The position numbers were made by a program, and so were the translations under genes. Below are positions 54,903 through 64,000 of a stretch of DNA of 64,000 bases, one piece after another. The notes beneath the pieces are model-generated. The model was not told the DNA's origin and ran no database searches. It worked only from the letters and a program-made list of their open reading frames with translations. How positions within the stretch are numbered: the stretch's first letter is position 1; every line of letters starts with the position of its first letter. This DNA comes from Onthophagus taurus (lineage: Eukaryota; Arthropoda; Insecta; Coleoptera; Scarabaeidae): assembly GCF_036711975.1 (NCBI RefSeq), contig NC_091968.1, forward strand, positions 22,816,001 through 22,880,000. Direction: 5' to 3'.

Positions 54903-56184
54903 ATCTCATATGAGTGGTGAAAAAGAAAGTTTTGAAAAGATACATAAAACGTCGAAAGAATTAAAATTAGCCAATAATCAAAAAACGTCCGTTGAAGGAA
55001 TTGGCAAAATAAAAATAAATCTAAAGAATAATTTTTCAATAGATCAAGTCCGACTCGAAAACACATTATATGTACCAAGTTTGCGCACGAATTTATTATC
55101 TGTAGCTAAAATTACAGATCATGGATATGATGTTAAATTTACAAAAAATAGAGCATTTATAATTAATAAAAGAAACAGAAATGTACTAGGAATAGCAGAT
55201 AGAAAAGGAGACTTATACTTTATTGAAAAAGAAGAAGAAGCAAATTTAATAAAAGATGAAAGCAAAGTTCAAGACTGTCATTATAAATTAGGACACTTAA
55301 ATGAAAAATCTCTTCAAGGAGTCTTAAAGAAAACAAAAATCTTGAATTTTAACGAGAAAAACAAGCTGAAACCCTGTGAATGGTGTATCGTTGGAAAACA
55401 TGTGCAAACAAAATTTCCTTCATCTACAAAAGTAAGAACGAATCAACCTTTACAAATTATTCACACCGATATATGTGGTCCAATGAGAACAGAATCAAAA
55501 GGAGGTAAGAAGTATTTCGTGATTTTTGTAGATGATTACACACGATATACTGAAGTTTATTTTATTCGAAATAAAAACGAAGTTAAAGATATTTTTAAAA
55601 TGTATAAAGCTCAAGTCGAAAATAATACAGGTTATAAAATTAAACATTTACAATCTGATAACGGTACTGAGTATTGTAATAAAAAATTCGATGAATTCCT
55701 GGAGAAACATGGTATTAAACGAAGATTAACAGTTCCGTACACTCCCCAACAGAACGGAATAGCAGAAAGAAAAATTAGATCGCTAGTAGAAACTGCAAGA
55801 TGTAATTTACTTCAATCGAACTTACCACCATCATTTTGGGCAGAAGCAATCAACGCAGCAAATTACATAAGAAATCGATGTCCTTCAAATGGAATTAATG
55901 GAGAAATTCCTTATGAAAAGTGGACTAATTCAAAACTAAATTTAAAACACTTACAAATTTTCGGAAGTCCTGTGTATGTTCTAAACAAAGCTCCAAACAA
56001 AAACAAATTTGAACCTAGATCCGTACGAGGAATATTTGTCGGATATTCCGACACAGCGAAAGCATATAGAATTTATATTCCAAATAAAAGAAACGTAATA
56101 TTTAGTAGAGACGTAAAATTTTTAAAAAAAGAAAATGTAAATATTGAAGATTTTTTGTTAGAACAAGAAAAGAAACAAACATAA
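54903..56184 (+). pseudogene. Copia protease end and integrase
   Basis: The frame resumes after the foldback element with the second half of protease (LENTLYVPSLRTNLLSVAKI). The integrase has an HHCC zinc finger (HYKLGHLNEKSLQG ... CEWCIVGK) and the catalytic D, D, E (HTDICGPM, QSDNGTEYC, QQNGIAERKI). GSPVYVLNK ... RGIFVGYSDTAKAYRIY marks its C-terminus. It ends at an in-frame TAA; the downstream reading frame continues in the same phase, so this is a single nonsense mutation. Confidence 0.9.
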
Positions 56185-57048
56185 GAAATATTGGTAGAAT
56201 TCCCAATCATTAGTGAAAATATAAATCAAGAAAAAATAGAAAATACACCGTCAAGTCCAGAATTAAACCCACAAGATCGAATACACTTAAATCAAAATGA
56301 AAAGTGTGAAAAAGAAACTACAGAAAAAGAAATTGAATTGAAAAGAGGAAGAGGCAGACCTAAATTAGAAAAAACTGGTAAAAAAGGTAGACCTAGAAAA
56401 ATTTACAAATTGAAGATAGAAAATGAACCAGATGAAATAATAAATATTAAAAACCAAGATAAGATAAATGTGTTAAAAACAACGACTACTACGTACGACG
56501 ATACAAATTTGGAAGGAAATATTGGAGAAATTTCTTTAAAGGAAGCTTTAAAAGAAGACGAAGAAGAATGGAAAAAAGTAATAAGAAATGAAGTAACAGC
56601 TCTGATCAAGAACAAGACGTGGGAATTGGTTGAAAAACCAAAAAATAAAAACATAATCGGATGCAAATTAATATTAAAGAAAAAATTAAATCAAGACGGT
56701 TCTTTAGAAAAATGCAAAGCTAGAATAGTAGCAAAAGGCTTCACGCAGCAGGAAGGAATTGATTTTCATGAAACCTATTCACCAGTAACAAGGTTAAGCT
56801 CTATAAGAAAATTAATTGCTATAGCTGTAGAACATAATATGCACATACAACAAATGGATGTTATCACAGCATATTTGAACGGTGAAATTAGTGAAGAAAT
56901 TTATATGAAAACACCAGATTTATTTAAAGAAACCTTAGAAGAAATAATAGAAATTAAAGAAGCCAATGAAGAAATTTTAAGAGACAGTAAGAAAATATTA
57001 AAAGAAATGGAAAATGGAAATAAAGTATGTAAATTAAATATGGTTTAA
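56185..57048 (+). pseudogene. Copia reverse transcriptase, N-terminal part
   Basis: A basic linker with two AT-hook-like KRGRGRPK and KKGRPRK blocks precedes RT (WKKVIRNEVTALIKNKTWEL, KCKARIVAKGFTQQEGIDF, YSPVTRLSSIRKLIAIAVEH, QMDVITAYLNGEI). The frame is lost near 57040, a few bases before the conserved YGLKQAG block, by a small deletion. Confidence 0.9.
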
Positions 57049-57049
57049 A

Positions 57050-58139
57050 GCAAGCCGGACTACAATGGTATAAAAAATTAGATAACAAATTAAAAGAAAT
57101 TGGAATAAAACCAATCAATGCTGATCAATGTATTTATACGTCAAATGAAGAGGAACCACTTCTCGTCGCAATCTACGTGGACGATATAATAATAGCCTGC
57201 AAAAACGTAGAAAAAATTGAAAATTTCAAAAGGAAATTATCTCAATGTTTTGAGATGAAAGACTTAGGAAAAATACACTATTGTATTGGTTTAGAATTCT
57301 CGCATAGCCAAATCGAGGGGGAGACAACGATCAAAATTTCACAAAAGAAGTATATAAAAGATATTCTACAGCGATTTGGTATGGAAAACTCAAAACCAGT
57401 CAGTACACCAATGGACCCAAATACAAAATTACAAAAACCTGAAGTAAAAAACGAAGAAATAATGAAAAAGTATCCATATCAAAATCTGATCGAAAGTTTA
57501 ATGTATGCATCAATTGGTACAAGACCAGATATTACATTTAGCGTTAACTTCTTAAGTCAATTTAACACAAATTACAACGAGAGTCATTGGATTGCCGCAA
57601 AAAGAGTGTTAAGGTATTTAAAAGGAACAATAAATTTGGAACTAACTTATAGAACGTCAGGGAAAGAAATGGAATGTTATGCAGATGCAGATTGGGGATC
57701 ATCTATAGATGATAGGCGCTCCTATACTGGCTATCTGTTTAAAATGGCAAATGCAGCAATCTCGTGGGAAACTAAAAAACAAAGGACTGTTGCTTTATCA
57801 AGCACAGAAGCCGAATACATGAGCCTTACTGAAGCGGCTAAAGAAGCACTGTATGAGAAAAAATTCTTATCGGAATTAAAATTCAATTCAAAAAAACCAA
57901 TCGTCCTTTACAATGATAATCAAAGTTGTCAAAAGTTGGCAAAAAACAACGTTTATCATAGTAGGACTAAACACATAGATATAAAATATCATTTCATAAG
58001 AAAAGCTTTGGAAGATAACGTTATCAATTTAAAATATTGTCAAACAGAAGAAATGATTGCCGACGTGCTAACAAAGCCGTTACCAAAACCCAAATTAGAA
58101 AAGTTTATAACTATGATTGGCCTTGAGGGGGAGTGTTGA
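57050..58139 (+). pseudogene. Copia RT C-terminal part and RNase H
   Basis: In a shifted frame: YGLKQAGLQWYKKL, then catalytic YVDDIIIA at about 57172, FEMKDLGKIHYCIGLEF and SLMYASIGTRPDI. RNase H has YADADWGSSIDDRRSYTGY, SSTEAEYMSLTEAAKEAL, DNQSCQKLAKN and VLTKPLPKPK. It terminates just before the purine tract and 3' LTR. Catalytic residues are intact; only the upstream frameshift and nonsense codon disable it. Confidence 0.9.
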
Positions 58140-58316
58140 AATGTTATATCATGAAGCAATCCCAATCAAGCAATTAAAGCAATCAAGAGTGCGTTAAGGT
58201 TTTACGAGTAGTTACATATAAAACAAGTGAACGTTATTATTTATTAGTTGTCAATATAAAAAGATAATAAAAAGGTTTGTTAAAACTGTTAAAACATATC
58301 ACGCATAATTTTAATA
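58134..58316 (+). repeat. Copia element, 3' LTR (183 bp)
   Basis: It begins TGTTGAAATG and ends TTTTAATA, followed by the TTGTA target duplicate. It is the same length as the 5' LTR with only a few differences, all near its start. Confidence 0.9.
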
Positions 58317-58742
58317 TTGTATCACATTGATGCGATAACAGCTGACATTATCGGTGCATTAACTACTTCTGTTAATATCTGCACTTGTGTGTCTTCAGAA
58401 ATCGAACGACGACCAGTTCTTTTGCGGTCTTCGACGTTTCCACTTTCCAAAAGCTTATTTACAAGTTCTCTTAAATATATTCAACTAATTGGATGTTCAG
58501 GAAATCGAGGTTCAATTCCATGGCCTGCAAGGAGTCCTGATTTGACGCCCCTAGATTTTTATGTGTGGGCCCACATGAAGGAAAGAGTGTATGCAACACA
58601 AATCAATACTAGGGATGAATTAATAGAGAGAATCCAAAATGAAGCAAGTATTTTAAGAACTACAATTACAAATAAAATAACAAGGTCGGAAATAAGAAAA
58701 AGGGCTCAAGCATGTATTAGGAATAGAGGTGCAGTTTTTTAA
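58317..58742 (+). pseudogene. Mariner-type transposase C-terminal remnant
   Basis: The recognisable part is from about 58490: GNRGSIPWPARSPDLTPLDF then YVWAHMKERVYATQ, the third catalytic region of an IS630/mariner-type transposase of the DUF4817 group. IRNRGAVF ends the protein. The sequence before 58490 (HIDAITADIIGALTTSVN ... SSEIERRP) is a different degenerate piece. The copia element inserted at its left side. Confidence 0.65.
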
Positions 58743-59129
58743 GCAGACTTGACTGATAATTTTTACTAATAGGTACACTGAGGGAAATTATTATTGACTC
58801 TCAAGAAAAATTTATTCTTGAATGTATTTCTTAGAAACGAGTATAAGATACTCTTAAAACAAAAATATTAATTATAATATTAATAAATAAATAAGAATAG
58901 AAATATTATCGAATAAAGTATGTCATATTCTTAGCATTGAAGAATATCAATTTTTTGTATCAAAAAATCCATTCTACATGAATAAGTTTTTCTAAAAAGA
59001 AAGATACGTTATTCTTGACTTATGAAATCTATTTTCTATTTGTTTTCTTGAGAATCAAGAATATTTGTATACTTGCTTTGAGAATATGTGATTTTTCTTC
59101 ACTCAACAAAATGATCTTCTTGTGGATAT
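58743..59129. other. AT-rich spacer, no gene
   Basis: Repeated short words such as ATTCTTGA and CAAGAATA occur in both orientations (58800-59090), suggesting a decayed palindromic repeat. Confidence 0.3.
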
Positions 59130-60657
59130 ACAGGGTGTTACATCTCAGACGAGCCACCCCGTATATTTCTTTTCCCATAGTGATTAGAAAAGTTTCCCGA
59201 AACCCGTCGAATGATTTTGTTTGGGGGACATCTTTTGAGGCTTGAACGAGCAACCCCCTAAGAGGGAGTGCTTCAACCCCTCAAAATTGAATAGGGAAGA
59301 GGGGTTGAGTAATACTTCATTTGAAAGGTCTTGGAAGCCTCTTTACAACGGTGTATGAAAAACGTAAATTTGATGAACCGTTTTCGCCAAAACTCAATAT
59401 TTTAGCTCAAATGAGCAATCTTGAATATTTTGGTTATAAATAAAAAAAATTGAATCTGCGTTTTTAAATCAAATGTTCAAATTGTCCTCCATTGACTTCC
59501 ATACAATAATAAATTCTCTCAAACAAAAAATAAAAAAAAATCAAAACATTTCCATATGTTGGTTATAATACGTTTAAATCAATCTGTTGAGTTATTACTT
59601 TGCTGATTTGTTTAAAATTTTAAAAATAATTATGGTGTACACATTGCAAGAACGTGTTGAGCTGGTTAGCCTCTATTATCAAAATCAAAATTGTGCCCGA
59701 GCGACTGCAAGGATATTTAACCAAAACCATCCTGAACGTAGTTTTCGTCATAAGTACGTAATGGAATTGATTTCAAAATTTGTTGAGACGGATTCAGTAA
59801 TGGATAAAAAAAGGGCACCCATTGGAATTGTGAATGATAAAGGAGCAGCGGTTGCAGTCTTGGGACATGTCCAACTTATGCCAAACACGCAATCTGTACG
59901 ACAACTTTCTGCAGCTTCCGATCTAACGTTTTCAGAATTTTACATAAACACAAGTTCCATCCGTACAAAATTAAATTAATTCACGAATTAAATGATGATG
60001 ATTTGGATCGAAGGCAAAGTTTTGCGAAATTATGGCCGAGCGTATCAACAATAACCCAAATTTCTTGTACAACGTTTGCTTTTCTGACGAATGCACTTGT
60101 TCACTTAATGGAGAGGTTAACCGGCATAACTGTAGAATTTGGAGCGATACAAATCCTCATGTATTTTGAGAAGCTCACACTCAACATCCGGAAAAGCTAA
60201 ACGTTAGGGTAGGAATTTTGGGAGACCACATAATTGGACCTCTGTTTATCCTGGTAATTTAAATGGCGAAATTTATCTTGAAATGCTATTCGTTAATAAC
60301 AGAAAAATTAGAAAACGATCCTCCACTACTTGAACAACAATTGCATTTCCAACAAGACGGAGCTCCTCCTCACTACGCCGCACCAGTTCGCCAATACCTC
60401 AATTTGCAATACCCCGGTCGTTGGATTGGAAGAAGAGGTCCTATAGAGTGGCCTGCCCGTTCTCCTGACCTGAACCTTCTGGACTTCTTCTTGTGGGGAC
60501 AATCTTAAGTCCAAGATTTTTGTGACTCAGCCTGAAAATTTTGACGAACTACGCCAACGACTTGTAAATGAGTGTTCAAGCCTCAAATGACGTCAAAAGA
60601 TGTCCCCCAAACAAAATCATTCGACGGGTTTCGGGAAACTTTTCTAATCACTATGGG
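59130..60657 (+). mobile_element. Mariner-like (IS630/DUF4817) transposon, right end cut by BEL element
   Basis: The left end ACAGGGTGTTACATCTCAGA and its ~120-bp inverted arm (CCCATAGTGATTAGAAAAG ... CCCGTCGAATGATTTTG) reappear inverted at 60575-60657. The right copy stops at CACTATGGG, where the BEL LTR begins. The outermost ~50 bp of the right end is therefore displaced beyond the window. Confidence 0.8.
59632..60510 (+). pseudogene. Mariner-like transposase, frameshifted
   Basis: N-terminal DUF4817/HTH: TLQERVELVSLYYQNQNCAR, TARIFNQNHPERSFRHKYV and VRQLSAASDLTFSEFYI, in frame to a stop at 59979. Further pieces in other frames follow: DRRQSFAKLW (60003) and HFQQDGAPPHYAAPVRQYLN then WPARSPDLNLLDFFLWG (60350-60505), the DDE catalytic end. 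At least three frame changes make it non-functional. Confidence 0.8.
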
Positions 60658-60850
60658 TGTTGCGACTCTCGTTCATAGATGTAGTTAGTGAGAGATAGAA
60701 GGGCACACGTGTCGAGTTGTTACCCGCGAAAAGGGATCAGTCCGTTACGAGCAGCGATGACGGACGCTTCCAAACATTATATTTGAGTTAAAGAAAATAA
60801 ATTAAAACAAAAATAGAAGCTTTTCATTCAACTACATACAGTCCACAACA
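60658..60850 (+). repeat. BEL/Pao element, 5' LTR (193 bp)
   Basis: It begins TGTTGCGACTCTCG and ends TCCACAACA, with perfect TGTTG/CAACA termini. It is followed by TTTTGGTCCTACAAACCGGA, the BEL-type start of the internal region. It sits inside the right arm of the mariner-like transposon. Confidence 0.85.
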
Positions 60851-61001
60851 TTTTGGTCCTACAAACCGGATACGGGAGCAGTTTTCCGAAGAAATTGGTT
60901 ATTACATCATCATTTAACGAACATTAGGCGCCATAGCCGCAGCTTTCGAGCCGGTCAAGGTCAGTCCTTTTTCTTTCTTTCCTTATCAGTCTTTCATCAC
61001 A

Positions 61002-61613
61002 ATGGAAGATTTACTCAAAAAACGAACTCTTATAAAATCTAAAATAACGAAATTCGAAACATTTTTAATCAACCAAGCAAACCAAAAAGCAGACGAATTA
61101 AAGGTTAGGTTGGATAACGTTGTTAATTTATTACCCGAATACGAATCCATTCAATTCAAAATCGAATCACTTGATTCAACACAAGAAAACGATAGAGAGG
61201 TATTTGAAGATAGATTTTACGAATTAATAACAGAAGCTCGTAAGATTCTTAATAGTTTTAACCCACAATTGGATACCCCTAGAATTTCTACCCCAATTAG
61301 TAGCAATGATAATTCAACCAGCAATAAATTAAATGTCAAATTACCAAAAATCACCCTTCCAGAATTTAACGGTCATTATGAAAAATGGCTACCGTTTATC
61401 GATGCGTTCAATGCATTAATCCATGAAAACGATGACTTGAACAAAACACAAAAGTTTTATTATCTCAGATCGTGTCTAAAAGGTGAAGCGTCTTACGTTA
61501 TAGACTCTTTGGAGGCATCCGATAATAATTATACCGTAGCTATAGAGCTTTTAAAAAACCGATTTGAAAACAAACGGATTATCGTACAAGCACACATTCG
61601 AGAATTATTTTGA
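61002..61613 (+). pseudogene. BEL/Pao gag, N-terminal part (DUF1759)
   Basis: A 203-codon frame shows the BEL gag pattern: coiled coil, then LPKITLPEFNGHYEKWLPFI, FNALIHENDDLNKTQKFYYL, LKGEASYVIDSL and VAIELLKNRFENKRII. It ends at a TGA within a T-run; the next frame continues the same protein directly, so a one-base indel (real or an assembly error) split it. Confidence 0.85.
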
Positions 61614-64000
61614 GTATTCAACAGTTCAGCGCGAATCTCACGTACACTTACGAAAATTAATTGACCATTTTCAAAAACACATCAGATCGTTAAAAACTTT
61701 AGGTCAACCAACGGAATATTGGGACACCTTACTAATTCACTTAATTTCAAATAAAATCGATACAAAAACTAAGCGAGCATGGGAAAGTTCTATTAAAACC
61801 AATGCAATACCAGACCTCAAACAGTTATTTGACTTTTTGTCTTCGCAGTGCATGATTCTTGAATCAGTAGAAAGAAAAGATAACAAATCCAACACAGTAT
61901 CTTGTCTCCTTATAAATAAACCGAAATGTAGGTTATGCGACGGAAGCCATGCATTGTACCAATGTAAAACATTTTTGGATTTGACGCCAAAACAACGCCT
62001 CGAAAAGGTCAAGAATTTTAAACTTTGCATCAATTGCCTTAAACCCGGTCATATACACGAAAACTGTAAACTAGGTAATTGTAAGAAATGTAACAATGCT
62101 CATAATACCTTGTTGCATTTTGAAAAAAGTGACTTTTCTACTGCACGTTATTCTAATCCTCCAACGACAAGTGTGGTATCTGCACATACGATGAACAATA
62201 ACAGTGAATATGTTTTATTGCCTACAGCTCTATTATGGGTAAAAAATGCAATGGGAAATTTAATCAGATGTCGGGCTTTAGTAGACTCCTGTTCACAATC
62301 AAATTTTATTACCACTGAACTTGCATCTAAATTGAATTTACAAAAAACTAAGGTTTTAGCATCCATTAACGGAGTTAATCAGTCGAACTTTAATGCATCT
62401 ACTAGAACACAGACAGATATTTATTCATTAAACAAGCATTTTAACAAAAAATTGTCATTTTTAATAATTGATAAAATAACGGATAAGTTACCACAACAAA
62501 AAATTGATAAGGAGCGATTACAAATTCCTGAAAAATTACAACTCGCTGATCCTGATTTTCATAAACCCAACAGCGTAGATATTTTGCTAGGTGCTTCAGT
62601 TTTCTTTGAACTACTGTCAATAGGACAAATCAAATTGAATGGTAATGACGGACCCATACTCCAAAAAACAAAACTGGGTTGGATAATAGCAGGGAATATC
62701 CCATTTTCGTTGAATTGTAACTCTTGTTTTCTGATCACTCGTAAACCCATTAATGAGAATACTGCATTATTAAAACCTTTGGAAAAATTTTGGGAAATCG
62801 AGAAATCACCGAAGGTTAACCATTTATCTCCTGAAGACTTGGAGGTTGAGACTCACTTTCGTAATACTTATCAAAGAGAGACGGATGCTCGTTTTCAAGT
62901 TTCGTTGCCATTGAAGGACAATCCCCAAATTTTAGGTGAATCCTATGATATTGCAAAGCGACATTTAATCTCATTGGAAAACAAATTCCCAAAAAATTCA
63001 GAATTGGAGAAGAGTAAAAGGCTATTGGTCAAATTGGCTCAAGAACAAGAATTTAGCGAGGATATATCCAATTTAAAGGCCAAGGGAATTAAACTGACTA
63101 GTAAGTTGAAAACTTTAGATCCATTCTTAGACGAAGATGGTCTTTTGAGAGTGGGTGGTAGATTGGCAAACACTGATTTACCATTTTCACGTAAACATCA
63201 AATAATTTTACCCTCTAAACACAAATTAACTGAATTAATCATTCGACATAAACATTTGGAAAATTTACATGCTGGCGTTCAAACTCTTCTTTCGATTATA
63301 AGACTTGAATATTGGCCTGCAGACGGAAAAAATGTGATTAAAAAGATATTACGTTCATGCACAATTTGTTTTCGAGTAAAACCTAGATTCATTTTTCCAA
63401 AGATGGGTATGTTGCCCAAAGAACGAACAACACCAGTACGACCATTTACGAATGTAGGTGTGGATTATACCGGTCCTATACTAATCAAGGATGATAAATT
63501 AAGAAAGCGAAGGTTTATTAAGTCCTACGTTTGTTTATTTGTTTGTTTACCTACGAAGGCATTGCATTTAGAGTTGGTAACTGATTTGACATCTGACACA
63601 TTTCTGAATGCATTTAAAAGATTTATGGATAGACGAGGTTTGTGTCGATGCTTATATTCCGATAATGCTACTAATTTTAAAGGGGCTAAGAGTGTAATGT
63701 ATACTAATTTAGAAGATCTAGCTAAGGATCCTGATATTTCAAATTATTTTCGTGACAAAGGGGTCATTTGGCACTTCATTCCCGCAAGAAGCCCTCACTT
63801 TGGTGGGATTTGGGAAGCTGCGGTTAACCGGGTTAAGTATCATTTAATGAGAACAGTTGGTGATGAAAGACTAACCTATGAGACCTTTTCCACAGTTTTA
63901 ATCCAAATTGAGTCAATCCTAAACTCAAGACCTTTACTTCCTTTATCCTCTGACCCTCAAGATTTAGAATTATTGACTCCAGGACATTTTTTGATTGGCA
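61612..64000 (+). pseudogene. BEL/Pao gag-pol with reverse transcriptase core deleted
   Basis: The frame stays open from about 61612 to the window edge. In order: rest of gag (ESHVHLRKLIDHFQKHIR); two zinc knuckles (CRLCDGSHALYQC and CINCLKPGHIHENC); protease (RALVDSCSQSNFITTELA, with Cys where DSGS is usual); RT N-terminus (TKLGWIIAGNI, RETDARFQVSLPLKDNPQIL). It then jumps at about 63010-63030 to the region before integrase (LDPFLDEDGLLRVGGRL). Integrase has HKHLENLH ... CTICF, DYTGP, YSDNATNFKG and GGIWEAAVNRVK. RT palm (YxDD) and RNase H are absent, so the copy would need help to move. Confidence 0.85.

Larger units (their letters stand above)
51085..58316 (+). mobile_element. Ty1/copia LTR retrotransposon, interrupted
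   Basis: Complete boundaries: two 183-bp LTRs differing at about three positions, TTGTA target duplications, primer site and a GAGGGGGAG purine tract before the 3' LTR. The domain order is gag, protease, integrase, RT, RNase H. The copy is disabled by a 2.7-kb foldback insertion in protease (52214-54898), an in-frame TAA at 56182 and a small deletion with frameshift near 57040. The high LTR identity indicates a recent insertion. It landed in or beside an older mariner remnant. Confidence 0.92.

Noticed and set aside
56182-57050. Programmed frameshift or stop readthrough in the copia pol
   Set aside because: Copia elements of this kind normally encode a single frame; the TAA and the small deletion look like ordinary inactivating mutations in a copy already broken by a foldback insertion.

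Overview
This is an AT-rich animal nuclear segment, almost certainly from an insect. The evidence is compact introns of 45-60 bp beside multi-kilobase introns packed with transposons, insect-type copia, BEL/Pao, jockey-like, Penelope-like and mariner-like elements, and a Lobe/PRAS40 gene of insect type. A beetle is plausible but cannot be proven from the sequence. No bacterial operon, CRISPR array or rRNA is present.

Six host genes are assembled here exon by exon with matching splice phases. They are SNRNP48 (4248-5750, minus; U11/U12 minor-spliceosome 48K protein), BARD1 (5901-11429, minus; RING-ankyrin-BRCT partner of BRCA1), Lobe/AKT1S1 (18406-25667, plus; PRAS40, TORC1 regulator), PTCD3 (29248-35248, minus; mitochondrial ribosomal protein mS39), TADA1 (36828-37664, minus; SAGA subunit) and an M17 leucyl aminopeptidase (43468-49941, plus). 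An unidentified gene start lies at 336-579 (minus). Two identical tRNA-Arg(TCT) genes flank a repeat block at 37.9 and 41.7 kb. The genes do not form a functional cluster; they are housekeeping or regulatory genes separated by repeats.

The repeats are the striking part, because most genes have their own tandem array. A ~750-bp satellite lies 3' of SNRNP48 (1.08-4.06 kb) and recurs inverted in the Lobe intron (22.8-24.07 kb). A ~181-bp satellite fills PTCD3 intron 3 and its 3' flank, with a 907-bp five-monomer higher-order repeat. A ~356-bp array between TADA1 and PTCD3 repeats the TADA1 3' end, the PTCD3 promoter and the PTCD3 first exon about five times. A ~170-260-bp array precedes the aminopeptidase gene. 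A ~290-bp dimeric satellite lies at 12.1-12.7 and 40.0-41.1 kb. A degenerate ~25-30-bp minisatellite lies in two introns. Several arrays are bracketed by duplicated pieces of the adjacent gene.

The big introns of BARD1, Lobe and the aminopeptidase are each bounded internally by inverted repeats that look like DNA-transposon ends containing nested debris. From 51.1 kb to the end the window is stacked mobile elements. A copia element with 183-bp LTRs (51085-58316) is split by a 2.7-kb foldback element, which is itself split by a small insertion carrying a hammerhead-ribozyme-like motif. A broken mariner-like element (59.1-60.66 kb) follows, cut by an incomplete BEL/Pao element that runs off the right edge.
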